A stretch of 64,000 nucleotides of DNA from CAYUVH01 sp964448135 (GCA_964448135.1 CAYUVH010000021.1:1-64000); one strand, 5' to 3'. Shown: positions 26,662-35,995, counted from the stretch's first letter. The notes: a model not told the origin generated them from the letters alone. Translations and numbers: made by a program.

Positions 26662-27801
26662 ATGACGAGGGTTGGGATTTTCCTGAGCACGTTCGGCGCG
26701 GCCATCATTATTGGTGAAGCCGTGGCCCAGGCACAGCCGGCTCATCCAAAACTCCAGCTCGAGCATCATCTCACACTCGCTCCCGGGCCCGGGAACAGCC
26801 GGAACAGCGAGGGCGATTTTGTCCGGCTCAAGGATGGCCGATGGCTTTTCATCTACACCCACTTTAACGAGGCCGGGGGCGATCATGCGTCGGCGTTTCT
26901 GGCTTCCCGCGAATCTGCCGACGGTGGCAAGACATGGTCCAGCCAGGACCAGCTGGTGATCACAAACGAAGGCGGCTGCAATGTCATGTCCGTTTCCTTG
27001 TTGCGACTCCACTCCGGTGAAATCGCCTTGTTCTATCTGCGTAAGAACTCATTGCAGGATTGCCGGCCGGTAATGCGTGTCTCCCGCGATGAATGCCAGA
27101 GCTGGAGCGCGCCGGTCGAATGCGTCGCCGATTCGGTCGGATATTACGTCCTCAACAACAGCCGGGTCATTCAGTTGGCGGATGGCCGCATCATTTTACC
27201 GCTGGCACAGCACGAATTCATCGATCGCACCTTGCAGCCGGGTCGAATCGTCCTTTACCAATCCGATGACTCGGGCAAGTCGTGGCGGCGCAGCCCGGGG
27301 ATACTGGAAAATGACGACGAGGGAAAGCGCACGAACTTCATGGAGCCGGGTGTGGTCGAATGCCAGCCGGGTCGGCTTCGGATGCTGATCCGGACTCGCC
27401 AGGGCTGCCAGTATACGAGCGAATCAACCGACCGGGGTGATACCTGGACCGTACCGCATCCGTCGGCTTTGCTTTCGCCGGAAGCACCGGCGTCCCTGGT
27501 ACGTATCCCTTCGACAACAGAGCTACTCGTGGTCTGGAACGATCAGGATCAGGCTGTCAAAGTGACTGACGGCAAACTTTCGCGGGCCCGCAACCCTCTC
27601 GCCGCGGCAATCTCACGCGACGATGGCAAAACGTGGGTGCAACACAAGCTGCTCGAAAATGAGCCCGGCCACGGTTACTGCTACACAGCGATCGCATTTG
27701 CTGGAAATCGGGTGCTCCTTGCCTATTGTGCGCACGCTTCGCCTTCCGGGCTCCCAACGACCCGGATCAGTTCCTTTCTGCTGGAGGACCTCGAAAGATA
27801 A
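26662..27801 (+). CDS. Secreted sialidase-family (six-bladed beta-propeller) protein
   Basis: Start at 26662 (MTRVGIFLSTFGAAIIIGEA) gives a signal peptide ending at AVAQAQ; another in-frame ATG at 26545 lacks one. 379 residues. Four Asp-boxes are visible: SADGGKTW, SDDSGKSW, STDRGDTW and SRDDGKTW, the S-x-D-x-G-x-T-W repeat of sialidases. RLKDGRWLF and RVIQLADGRIILPLA fit the propeller. The catalytic Arg triad, Tyr and Asp of true GH33 enzymes cannot be confirmed, so it may be a sialidase-like propeller with another substrate. Divergent from the cluster that holds a DapA/NanA-superfamily gene. Confidence 0.8.
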   Translation: MTRVGIFLSTFGAAIIIGEAVAQAQPAHPKLQLEHHLTLAPGPGNSRNSEGDFVRLKDGRWLFIYTHFNEAGGDHASAFLASRESADGGKTWSSQDQLVITNEGGCNVMSVSLLRLHSGEIALFYLRKNSLQDCRPVMRVSRDECQSWSAPVECVADSVGYYVLNNSRVIQLADGRIILPLAQHEFIDRTLQPGRIVLYQSDDSGKSWRRSPGILENDDEGKRTNFMEPGVVECQPGRLRMLIRTRQGCQYTSESTDRGDTWTVPHPSALLSPEAPASLVRIPSTTELLVVWNDQDQAVKVTDGKLSRARNPLAAAISRDDGKTWVQHKLLENEPGHGYCYTAIAFAGNRVLLAYCAHASPSGLPTTRISSFLLEDLER

Positions 27802-27827
27802 AAACCGGCAGGTGACTCCGCGTTCGA

Positions 27828-28433
27828 CTACGGCTTCTCGGTGATGAGCGGGGCCTGCGCCGCGCGGGCGGTCTGATTGCTCACGTAGCGCCAGTAGGAG
27901 TTATCCATCGCGATGGAGTAGTCCCAGTGCAAACAGGGTAGATGTCCATACCACGCGCATAGTTGCCCAACGGACTCCTCGGAGGACCGCCCTTCGATGG
28001 AGTAGAGGTAGAGCGCGGAGACGAGACCCGTCCGATCCGCGCCGGCGTTGCAATGAATCAGCAAAGGCTTGGGCGCATTGCGCATCGCTGTCAGGAGGCG
28101 TTCGATCTCTGCGTCAGTTACTTCGCGACCGGCGGAGAGCGGAATGTCGAGGTATTGCGCCTGGAGCAGAGCCACCGTGTTGGTCTCCTCACTATACCAG
28201 GATTGGGTGAAACTTTTGCCGCGCAGATTCAAGACGGATCTGATGCCGTATTTCCGCATGGTGGCTTCGAGGGCGGAGCCACCCATCTGCCTGGAGCGAT
28301 AGACGGTCCCGGGAACGACCACGTGGAAATTATGCGAGACGATCAGGTAAAGGGCGTGCAGCCCAAGCAGCGCGGCCAAACCGAGGATCAGGCAAACCAG
28401 ACTCTTGCAGAGTGTCTTAACCCTGAGCTTCAC
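27828..28433 (-). CDS. Membrane-anchored dual-specificity/tyrosine phosphatase-like protein
   Basis: 201 residues. One membrane segment at about 11-33 (SLVCLILGLAALLGLHALYL), the rest outside the cytoplasm. The P-loop LLIHCNAGADRTGLVSALYL has C128 and R134 in the CX5R motif of cysteine phosphatases. VVVPGTVYRSRQMGGSALEA and VLNLRGK match the opening of bacterial DSP/Tyr phosphatases, some of which act on phosphoinositides or phospholipid intermediates. Convergent with the sialidase. Substrate unknown. Confidence 0.8.
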   Translation of the reverse strand: MKLRVKTLCKSLVCLILGLAALLGLHALYLIVSHNFHVVVPGTVYRSRQMGGSALEATMRKYGIRSVLNLRGKSFTQSWYSEETNTVALLQAQYLDIPLSAGREVTDAEIERLLTAMRNAPKPLLIHCNAGADRTGLVSALYLYSIEGRSSEESVGQLCAWYGHLPCLHWDYSIAMDNSYWRYVSNQTARAAQAPLITEKP

Positions 28434-28514
28434 ACGTTTTCATACTACGATATTAGGTGGCGCAAACATGATTGGCGATTTTTTTTTGCGTGACGGTTTT
28501 GTAACCTCAACGAG

Positions 28515-29825
28515 TCACCGGGAAGGTTCCCGGATTTCGTCGGCGCGCTCGCTATGTTCCGTGATCAGGGAGCTTGGCCCCTCGCGTTTGAAGTAAGCCC
28601 AGATCCACGAACTCAGGACGGCCACGCGATTGCGAAAACCGATCAGCAGCAGGATGTGGACCCCCAGCCAAAGCACCCACGCAATCCATCCGGAAAAACG
28701 GCGCCCGGCAAGTTCGGCCACCGCCCGATTGTGGCCGATCGTGGCCATGGTTCCGCGGTTGTGGTATCGGAACAACTTCCGCTTTTCACCGCGCATATCG
28801 CGCAGAATATTTGCGGCGGTGAGTTGTCCCTGCTGCATCGCGGCGGCTCCCAGGCCGGGCACTTTTGTTCCGCTGACGTCCGTCAGCGAGGACATGTCAC
28901 CGATGACAAAAACTTCCCGATGGCCGGCGAGGCTCAAGTCCGCTTCGATCGGCACCCTGCCGGCTCGATCGGTTTCCACGCCCAGTTGCCTGCCCAGCGG
29001 CGAAGCGGCCACCCCCGTGGCCCAAAGCGTGACACTCACCGGCAGCCACTCCTCGCCCACTTTGATGCGGCCGGTTTCGACGCCGGTGACGAGTTTGTTG
29101 GTCAGGACTTCGACGCCAAGTTCCTCCAATTGTCTCTGCGCCTCGCGCGAGGATTCTTCGGCAAAAGTTCCCAAAACACGCGGCGAACCTTCATAGAGGC
29201 GAACGCGGGTCTTCGTGGTATCGATCGCCTTGAAGTCTTTGGCCAATGCCCGCCGGGACAAGTCGGCAATGGCTCCAGCCAGCTCGACTCCAGTCGGTCC
29301 CCCGCCAACAATGACAAAGGTCAATGGTTCATCGTGACCGGTAAGAATCGCTTTGCGTTCAGCTTCCTCGAACGCACTCAGCAACCGCCGGCGAATCTCC
29401 ACGGCGTCCTCGATGGTTTTCAAACCCGGGGCGTGATGCTCCCATTCATCGTGGCCGAAATACGAATGGCGCGCGCCCGCCGCGACAATCAAATAATCAT
29501 AGGGAAGTCCCGTGCCCCCGCTCAATTTCACGCGCCGGCCGGCCGTATCGAACCCGATCACTTCCGCCAGCAGCGTTTCGACATTGTCAGCCTTGCGGAC
29601 AATGCGACGCAGCGGGGATGCGATTTCGCTTGGGGTGAGCACGGCCAGCGCGACCTGATAGAGCAGCGGTTGGAAGGTATGGTGGTTCTTCTTGTCAATC
29701 AGCAGGACATCCACCGGTTGGTTGGCCAATTCCTTGGCTGCGTACAATCCGCCGAAACCGCCGCCCACGATGATCACTTTGGGGCGGCGGGGCGTATTCG
29801 CGTTTGCTGACTGACCCGTTTGCAC
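28515..29825 (-). CDS. ndh: Type II NADH:quinone oxidoreductase (NDH-2)
   Basis: 436 residues. Two dinucleotide-binding motifs: VIIVGGGFGGLYAAKELANQ (FAD, about 18-37) and FVIVGGGPTGVELAGAIADL (NADH, about 170-189). FVIGDMSSL and LGAAAMQQGQLTAANIL are the FAD/quinone C-terminal blocks, and GWIAWVLWLGVHILLLIGF (about 385-403) is the membrane-associated C-terminal helix. It transfers electrons from NADH to quinone without pumping protons, on the cytoplasmic face of the inner membrane. Single gene between the phosphatase and the lysozyme-like gene. Confidence 0.92.
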   Translation of the reverse strand: MQTGQSANANTPRRPKVIIVGGGFGGLYAAKELANQPVDVLLIDKKNHHTFQPLLYQVALAVLTPSEIASPLRRIVRKADNVETLLAEVIGFDTAGRRVKLSGGTGLPYDYLIVAAGARHSYFGHDEWEHHAPGLKTIEDAVEIRRRLLSAFEEAERKAILTGHDEPLTFVIVGGGPTGVELAGAIADLSRRALAKDFKAIDTTKTRVRLYEGSPRVLGTFAEESSREAQRQLEELGVEVLTNKLVTGVETGRIKVGEEWLPVSVTLWATGVAASPLGRQLGVETDRAGRVPIEADLSLAGHREVFVIGDMSSLTDVSGTKVPGLGAAAMQQGQLTAANILRDMRGEKRKLFRYHNRGTMATIGHNRAVAELAGRRFSGWIAWVLWLGVHILLLIGFRNRVAVLSSWIWAYFKREGPSSLITEHSERADEIREPSR

Positions 29826-29919
29826 GGAAGCAGCTTAACCTCAAAACCCCCTTGTGGCCAGTGAGCGAAGGGCCCCAATGGTTGGCGTCCATTCGCTCTG
29901 ACCTTCAACTGCCCCACAA

Positions 29920-32900
29920 TCAGGGCAGGCTCTTGACGCCGAAGAAGCTCTGGATATTCCCGAGCGAATTCGTGTAGGAGGTCACCGGGCCGCTGGCCGT
30001 GATGGGATCGCCCGAATTCGTCCACGAGTTCACGGGCAAATAAGGATCGGAACTGGTCACAACCTGGTAGCTCGTGCCCGGTGTGGATTGCCACGTAATG
30101 ATGAAGTTCGTGCCAGTGTTGTCCTTGTATTCGCCGGTGATGGCGAAGCCAGTCGCGGTGATGGTGACAAAGCCGCTGGCGCCAACCAAGGTATAGTTCC
30201 CGGAGGCAGCGCCACCAAGCGTGAGGGTTCCCATGGAAGTAATCGGCTGCACGCCTGCAGTCGAGCCGGCCAAAATGACCGAGCCGGAGACCACGCTAAC
30301 GACGTCTCCGGGCAGCGCATTGCTGACCGAGAGAATGGCAGCCGCGGCATCGTTGGTGCCGTTGTACGCGCGCGTCCCGCCCAGGACCACGGGCAGCGGG
30401 CCAACCGTGAGCGTGCGCGTGGAGTCGCCGGCTGAATTAAGCGGCGCATCGCCGGCGTAACCGTAGGCAACGTTGTAAGGACTGCCGCCCACGGGCGCGT
30501 TGGTCAGGATGTAGTTGATGGAGAAATCACCGGTCGCGTCGCTGATCGTCGTGGTTTGGACAATCCCATTGATGGTAACGGAAACGGGTTCGCCGTTGGC
30601 CGGGTAAAGCGGGCCGCTGGCTGAAATAGTACCACCGAGCGTGACACCTGGAGCTCCGTAAATGACCGATTGATTGGTGGTGAGATTCGAAAACACTGGC
30701 GTGGCCTTGATCACGAGATCCACGTGACCTCCCGGGCCGGTCGTCGTAAACACGGTGGCAGTCGTACCGCCGGCGAGACCGATGCCGGAAATGGTGGGAG
30801 TGGAATTGGCAGAACCGGTTAGCGTGCCCGTGCATTCCAGCAGACGGTAACTGCCAACCGCCAGCGCAGCGTCACTCACGGTAATCGTGAGCGTGTTGGC
30901 ATTAAGCGTAAGGTTGCTGTTCACGGTAAGCTTGCCGATGGTCGTGGGACTTCCCCCCACGGCAGTGAAGCCACCGAGGCCACCGGGAGAGAAGGTCGTT
31001 GCGCCACCGATGACGGCTGGGTTGGTGGTGGCGTTGAGCAGCGTGGCGGCGGACGCGACCGTAACGGTAGACGCTCCGATCGAGCCGCCCGCGCCCAGGG
31101 CCAGTTTGCCGACATTAACCGCCGTGAGGCCGGTGTACGTATTCGCGCCAGAAAGCGTAAACGTGCCTGCCCCCACCTTGGTAAGTGCGAGCGCGCCGGT
31201 CGTGTTCTGAATGACACCGCTAAAGGCGCAACTCACTCCGTTGCTGCCGACGGCGAGTGAACCGTTGCCGGTGGTATTGTCCACGATGCCGTCACCGAAC
31301 AAACCGTTGATGGCCTGATTGAATCCCGCGAGGTCGAGCATGCCAAGGTACGCCTGGTTGATGATGACGTTGCCCGCACTCGCGCCGGCAGGGATGACGC
31401 TGGAGGCGCCGAGTTTCAGCCAGGCCTGGGTGCCGCCGGCGAAGGAACCGGGGCCGTTGGTGCCGATGATGGTATTGCCGGTGTAGTTGTTGGCGGTGTT
31501 GCCCAGAACCACGGGTGAGCCGTCGAGATTCACCAGCAACGCACCGGCACCGGTGAGTTTCGAGTTGATGGTCAGCGGATTGGAAGGAGCCCAACCGGCG
31601 TCGAAATAACCTCCACCTGCTCCGAGAGTAATCGTGCGGATGGAAGTCACCATCGGCGCGGAATTGTTATTTTTCAGGCAGCCGTTGTTGAGTGTTAGAG
31701 CGCCCGCCGCCGTTCCCAAGCCGGAGTCGGCATTCAAACCGATCGTGCCTCCGCCGCTTACGGTGGTGCCGCCAGAGAAAGTGTTCACACCAGTCAGTGC
31801 GAGCACGCCCGCGTCCAGCACCTTGACCGGGCCTGCCCCGGAGATGATACCCGACAAAGTCTGAGTAGCCGTGCTGCTGTAATTGAATGTTCCGCCATTC
31901 ACGATGGCGTTCGCATAGGAGCCGCTCCCCAGCTGGCCCGTGCCGTCAATGGTCAGGACCGCTGGCGAGGAGATGGTGGTGGTGCCGGAGTAAGTGTTCA
32001 CTCCGCTCATGACAAGGGTGCCGGCGTTGAAGATGCGGAGACCGACCGTGCCGCTGATGGAGCCCGCAATGATGGTCTTGTTGGCGGCGCTGGAACCGGT
32101 CCCCAGCGCGAAAGTGTTGGCGCCGATGCTCCAATTGCCGGTGAAGGTCAGGCCGGCGGCATTGCCGGTGACGTTATTCGTGGCTGGCGTGGTGACTTTG
32201 ACCGCATTGGTGATCGTCACCGCGCTTGTGCCTTCGACTGCCACGACACCGTTGTTTCCATAGCGCGTGAATTCGATTGGACCTGTGCCGAAGGCGGAAT
32301 CGTTGTTGAAATTCACGGTGCCGCTGAAGACCACGGTCGGATAACCGAAAGTCGTCCCGCCGGTATACAAGTTGGTGCCGCGCAGAAAGCTCTGGCCGTT
32401 GCCTTCAGGATAGAGCTGGCCATTGCCTATGATGGGAACAGCGATGCGCAAATAAGCCAGTGACCCGTCGCTGGCATTGACCGAGTCGAGGGCTTGGGGG
32501 CCGCTGGCGAGGTTGATCGTACCGGAACCCTGGATGGTGACGTCGCAGGAATTGGGCGTCAGCGCGCCGTTGAAGAAACCGGCAACGGTGTGGCTGGCAT
32601 TCATGGTTACGGTATAGGCCGGCGTCCCGATACCGGTGTGGACGCCAAAGCAAACCGCTTTGCCGTTCACCCAATTAACCGGCGAAGCGAGCCCCGCCGA
32701 GCCGTAGCTCCACTTGGCATTCTCCCATGTACCCGCCATCGAACCGGTATAAGGGTTGCCGCCGGTAGTCCCTTGCGGATCCCAATAATAGATCGTCGAG
32801 TTCGTGCTGGCGGTCGCGACCATGGTCGAGGTGAGCCCCGCGGCGGTGCCGTTAAAAACATCGTGGTCAACATTGCCGGAGATACCCGGGACCGTCAGTC

Positions 32901-33582
32901 CACTGGTGTACTGCCAGAAATTCCAACCGCCCCAGCGATTGCAACCCGAGCAGGCCGTCCAGGGATTGCTTGTCTGCGGATCATTGCCGCTGTAATTCGC
33001 AATGTCCGAACCCCACTGGCTGACCGTCGTATCGAAGTTACATGCGTTGCAGGCACTGACGTAGATGCAGGGTTTGACGGAGACACCGTTGTTGGCGGCG
33101 TCCTGAACGATGTCCGTACACCACTGGTTGACCCAGTCGGAGAGGCTGCTCGCGCCGACATGACCGCTGAATGCGGAGCCTTCAATGTCGAGCATCGGCA
33201 TCAGCGTCAGGCCATCCGCCTTTGTGTAGGCGCTGATGGTGGCCCAGAAGTAAGCGGCTTCCGCGGCCGGGGTGTTGTTTTCCGGGTGCGCATAATGATA
33301 CGAACCCATGATGACACCGGCCGCCTTGCCGTTGTTTTGATTGCCAACGTATGTCGAGTCATGCAGGCCGGTCCCTTCGCTCGCCTTCGCCCATGCGAAG
33401 ACGAAGCCGGCATTTTTCACGCTCGTCCAGTTGATGCTGCCCCCTTGGTAGCTGGAGACGTCAATACCCAGCGGGCGTTGAGCGAACGCACTCGGGCAAA
33501 TAGTAACCAGCCCAACCGCCAGGAACGCGAAAAGCGCAGCCGGACGAAACGTGGACTCAATACGTGAAGCAGTTCGGATCAT
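29920..33582 (-). CDS. GH25 lysozyme fused to autotransporter-type beta-strand repeats and MBG-like domain
   Basis: ATG at 33582 (a TTG two codons earlier is possible). 1220 residues. Signal peptide 1-35 (ends SAFAQ). 38-260: GH25 muramidase with GIDVSSYQG (D41) and PMLDIEG (D132, E134, the catalytic D-x-E), plus SYHYAHPENN. 280-900: autotransporter-associated beta-strand units, for example LVMSGVNTYSGTTTI, LALTGVNTFSGGTTVSGG and FTLSGANTYTGLTAVNVGKL. 940-1130: MBG/YDG-like repeats (VVLGGTRAYNGTNDAAAAIL). 1150-1220: C-terminal module, WQSTPGTSYQVV to FFGVKSLP. No beta-barrel translocator is seen. Possible secreted peptidoglycan hydrolase held at the surface or released. Confidence 0.85.
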   Translation of the reverse strand: MIRTASRIESTFRPAALFAFLAVGLVTICPSAFAQRPLGIDVSSYQGGSINWTSVKNAGFVFAWAKASEGTGLHDSTYVGNQNNGKAAGVIMGSYHYAHPENNTPAAEAAYFWATISAYTKADGLTLMPMLDIEGSAFSGHVGASSLSDWVNQWCTDIVQDAANNGVSVKPCIYVSACNACNFDTTVSQWGSDIANYSGNDPQTSNPWTACSGCNRWGGWNFWQYTSGLTVPGISGNVDHDVFNGTAAGLTSTMVATASTNSTIYYWDPQGTTGGNPYTGSMAGTWENAKWSYGSAGLASPVNWVNGKAVCFGVHTGIGTPAYTVTMNASHTVAGFFNGALTPNSCDVTIQGSGTINLASGPQALDSVNASDGSLAYLRIAVPIIGNGQLYPEGNGQSFLRGTNLYTGGTTFGYPTVVFSGTVNFNNDSAFGTGPIEFTRYGNNGVVAVEGTSAVTITNAVKVTTPATNNVTGNAAGLTFTGNWSIGANTFALGTGSSAANKTIIAGSISGTVGLRIFNAGTLVMSGVNTYSGTTTISSPAVLTIDGTGQLGSGSYANAIVNGGTFNYSSTATQTLSGIISGAGPVKVLDAGVLALTGVNTFSGGTTVSGGGTIGLNADSGLGTAAGALTLNNGCLKNNNSAPMVTSIRTITLGAGGGYFDAGWAPSNPLTINSKLTGAGALLVNLDGSPVVLGNTANNYTGNTIIGTNGPGSFAGGTQAWLKLGASSVIPAGASAGNVIINQAYLGMLDLAGFNQAINGLFGDGIVDNTTGNGSLAVGSNGVSCAFSGVIQNTTGALALTKVGAGTFTLSGANTYTGLTAVNVGKLALGAGGSIGASTVTVASAATLLNATTNPAVIGGATTFSPGGLGGFTAVGGSPTTIGKLTVNSNLTLNANTLTITVSDAALAVGSYRLLECTGTLTGSANSTPTISGIGLAGGTTATVFTTTGPGGHVDLVIKATPVFSNLTTNQSVIYGAPGVTLGGTISASGPLYPANGEPVSVTINGIVQTTTISDATGDFSINYILTNAPVGGSPYNVAYGYAGDAPLNSAGDSTRTLTVGPLPVVLGGTRAYNGTNDAAAAILSVSNALPGDVVSVVSGSVILAGSTAGVQPITSMGTLTLGGAASGNYTLVGASGFVTITATGFAITGEYKDNTGTNFIITWQSTPGTSYQVVTSSDPYLPVNSWTNSGDPITASGPVTSYTNSLGNIQSFFGVKSLP

Positions 33583-33814
33583 ACGCAAAAGCCGAAATCA
33601 ATTGAGGTTGATGTCGCGACGTTTTTTCTCTCCTGACACACCCCCTGCACCGGTTTTAAACACCAGTCGCCGCGACAACAAGAAGCAAAGTGCCAAGTAT
33701 CTCAACCCTAATAGCAGGGGTAACAAACCGTCAATGCAAATCCCTACTCAAAGTCAAGCAAACACGTAAATCGAAGCGGGTGCCTCAGTGTGTTCAGACC
33801 TGAAGATTGTCGAG

Positions 33815-34603
33815 TTACGCCTGCGGCACCGCAGGCAATTCGGCGCTTGGCGCCACGATCACTTCCACATCTTTTGCCCGGAGGCCTTCGACCAATTCCG
33901 GCGGCGCGCCGGAATCCGTCACGATCACGTCCACGCTATCGAGCCCGCAAAGCGGCAGCACAGATTGGCGGCCAAGCTTGGTGTGGTCGAAACAGAAAAT
34001 AACCTTCTGCGCGCCTTCGATCATGGCGTGCTGGATATCGATCAAGAGCCCGTGGGAGTTGGTGATCCCATCGAGGGTCACGCCGCCGGCACTCATGATC
34101 GCGACGTCGGCATGAATCTTCCGAAACGCTTCAACAGCGAGCGGGCCGACGAGCACACCGAGCCGCGGGTAAATCACGCCGCCGGAGACGACGACCTCCA
34201 GGCGATTTGCCGAGTTGAACAGATTCGCAACAGGAAGCGAATTCGTGATGATCTGCGGCAGCTTCCCTTCGAGATAACGGGCGACGTGATAAACGGTGGT
34301 GCCGGCATCCAGGATAACGCTTTGACTGGGCTGAATCAGTTCGGCGCAGGCTTTGCCGATGGCTTCTTTTTCGGGAAGTTGATGTGTGTCGCGGGCCGAA
34401 AACGTGAATTCGTCAGATTTGGGGCTGACAATCCGGGCGCCACCATGCGTACGGCGGACTAAGCCGGCGGATTCGAGCGCCGTTAGATCCCGGCGGACGG
34501 TGGACAATGATGCATGCGCCTCATTTGCAATAGCTTCCAACGACGCAAACTCGACCTTTTGCAGATACTCGTTGATCAGATGCTGGCGTTTTTCTGGCTG
34601 CAC
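33815..34603 (-). CDS. DeoR-family repressor of the microcompartment operon
   Basis: GTG at 34603 chosen: it gives VQPEKRQHLINEYLQKVEFA at the N-terminus, the exact place DeoR proteins start, and 262 residues, the family norm; the ATG at 34729 would run through the PduL start. HTH at about 20-55 (LEAIANEAHASLSTVRRDLT). Sugar-phosphate-binding domain about 75-250 (SVILDAGTTVYHVARYL; SLPVANLFNSAN). DeoR proteins usually sense phosphorylated sugars and repress. It is divergent from pduL with 81 bp between starts and an 11-bp inverted repeat there, so control of the operon by a deoxysugar phosphate is inferred. Confidence 0.88.
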   Translation of the reverse strand: MQPEKRQHLINEYLQKVEFASLEAIANEAHASLSTVRRDLTALESAGLVRRTHGGARIVSPKSDEFTFSARDTHQLPEKEAIGKACAELIQPSQSVILDAGTTVYHVARYLEGKLPQIITNSLPVANLFNSANRLEVVVSGGVIYPRLGVLVGPLAVEAFRKIHADVAIMSAGGVTLDGITNSHGLLIDIQHAMIEGAQKVIFCFDHTKLGRQSVLPLCGLDSVDVIVTDSGAPPELVEGLRAKDVEVIVAPSAELPAVPQA

Positions 34604-34620
34604 TTGACTGTTATATGGTG

Positions 34621-34676
34621 TATTTTGACGTCTTTTGCAAGATTTATTTGACAATCTGCCAAAATACGTCAAAATA
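34621..34676. promoter_or_regulatory. Putative DeoR operator overlapping the BMC promoter
   Basis: TATTTTGACGT (34621-34631) recurs as its exact inverse ACGTCAAAATA (34666-34676), 34 bp apart. TTGACA at 34648-34653 can serve as a -35 for the plus-strand operon; 17 bp later comes AAAATA, inside the right arm, as a weak -10. The arms flank or cover the promoter, as expected for looping repression by a DeoR dimer or tetramer. Binding itself is inferred. Confidence 0.6.
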
Positions 34677-34684
34677 ATCTCGAA

Positions 34685-35362
34685 ATGAGCGCGCCAGCAA
34701 CAATGCCGCATCGTGCAGTCGTTGAACACATGGTTCGACAGGCGGTGTATCAGCGATTAGGCAAACCGCTTCCCCGTGTTGCTTCGGCCCCCAATCCCTT
34801 GGTGGTCAATATAAGCGCACGGCATTGCCACCTCACACTCGAGGCAGTGGAGACGTTGTTCGGCAAGGGCCATCAGTTGACTGTTCATAAGTGGCTGTAT
34901 CAAGAGGGACAATTTGCCGCGAAGGAAACGCTGACTCTGATCGGACCTCGCAGCCGCGTGATTTCGAATCTTAGAATTCTCGGTCCGTGTCGCAACCTGA
35001 ATCAGATCGAGTTGTCTTACACCGACGGCATCGCGTTGGGTTTCGATTTGCCGTTGCGAAGTTCCGGCGACATCAAGGGCACACTCGGTTGCATGCTGAT
35101 GGGACCGGCGGGATTTTTTGAGATGAACGAGGGAGTGATTAGGGCGTTGCGGCACGTGCACATGTCGCCGCAGGACGCGGACCATTACGGCGTGAAAGCC
35201 GGCGGCGAAATGAAATTGCGCATCGGCGGTCCGTGCGGCATCACGCTGGACAAAATGCTGGTGCGCGTGGACAAGAGCTTCAAACTGGAGGTGCACATTG
35301 ATACCGACGAGGGCAATGCGTGCAACCTCCAGCCCGATACGGATTGCGAACTGATTGCGTGA
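34685..35362 (+). CDS. pduL: Microcompartment phosphotransacylase PduL
   Basis: 225 residues. Moves the acyl group from CoA to phosphate, regenerating CoA inside the compartment. Two zinc-binding His pairs are visible: SARHCHLT (H47, H49) and RHVHMS (H157, H159), plus GPCRNLNQIELSYTDGIALG between them. The N-terminal 24 residues (RAVVEHMVRQAVYQRLG) form an amphipathic helix and a short linker, the look of an encapsulation peptide. First gene of the operon; expected substrate here is lactoyl-CoA, by pathway inference. No strong ribosome site precedes the ATG. Confidence 0.93.
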   Translation: MSAPATMPHRAVVEHMVRQAVYQRLGKPLPRVASAPNPLVVNISARHCHLTLEAVETLFGKGHQLTVHKWLYQEGQFAAKETLTLIGPRSRVISNLRILGPCRNLNQIELSYTDGIALGFDLPLRSSGDIKGTLGCMLMGPAGFFEMNEGVIRALRHVHMSPQDADHYGVKAGGEMKLRIGGPCGITLDKMLVRVDKSFKLEVHIDTDEGNACNLQPDTDCELIA

Positions 35363-35399
35363 GCGTGAATAAATTAATTAACTAAAAACGAAATAGTAT

Positions 35400-35687
35400 A
35401 TGAGTGAAGCATTAGGCATGATCGAAACGAAAGGCTACATCGGCAGCGTCGAGGCCAGCGATGCCATGGTCAAGGCGGCCAATGTAACCCTGGTCAAAAC
35501 CATTCCCATCGGCGGCGGCTTGATCACCGTGTTGTGCAAGGGCGACGTCGGCAGCGTGAAGGCGGCCGTGGACGCCGGCTCCAAAGCGGCGGCTAAAGTC
35601 GGCGAACTCGTGAGTTCCCACATCCTGGCACGGCCGCACGATGACTTGTTGAAGTCCTTCCTCGGCGAGAACAACAAACCCAAGTAA
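35400..35687 (+). CDS. BMC-H shell protein 1
   Basis: 95 residues, a single BMC domain (MSEALGMIETKGYIGSVEAS; CKGDVGSVKAAVDAGSKAAA). Forms hexamers that tile the microcompartment facets. The pore loop reads PIGGGL, more glycine-rich than the KIGSG of the next paralogue. Thirty-seven bases after pduL in an AT-rich gap. Tail is short and lysine-rich. Confidence 0.95.
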   Translation: MSEALGMIETKGYIGSVEASDAMVKAANVTLVKTIPIGGGLITVLCKGDVGSVKAAVDAGSKAAAKVGELVSSHILARPHDDLLKSFLGENNKPK

Positions 35688-35713
35688 CCCGAAACGCATT
35701 ACCCAAAGATTTT

Positions 35714-35995
35714 ATGGTACAACAAGCTATTGGAATGATTGAGTGCAAGGGACTGTGTGCCCTGCTCGAAGCCTGCGACGCCGCGCTCAAAGCGGCGAAC
35801 GTAACGCTGGTCGGCTGGGAAAAGATCGGCAGCGGCTACGTGACCGGTTTTTTCCGGGGCGACGTCGCCGCCGTGAAGGCCGCGACCGATGCCGGCGCTG
35901 CTTCCGCGGCACAGGTTGGGCAGGTCATCAGCGTCCAGGTGATCCCCCGTCCGCATGAAAGCCTGGCCGTGCTGGGCAAATGGTTGCAGCAGTGA
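35714..35995 (+). CDS. BMC-H shell protein 2
   Basis: 93 residues, one BMC domain (MVQQAIGMIECKGLCALLEA; VKAATDAGAASAAQVGQVIS). Pore loop is EKIGSGY, the classical BMC-H pore. Two cysteines in the first strand/helix (C11, C15) are absent from paralogue 1. Follows paralogue 1 after 26 bp. Confidence 0.95.
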   Translation: MVQQAIGMIECKGLCALLEACDAALKAANVTLVGWEKIGSGYVTGFFRGDVAAVKAATDAGAASAAQVGQVISVQVIPRPHESLAVLGKWLQQ

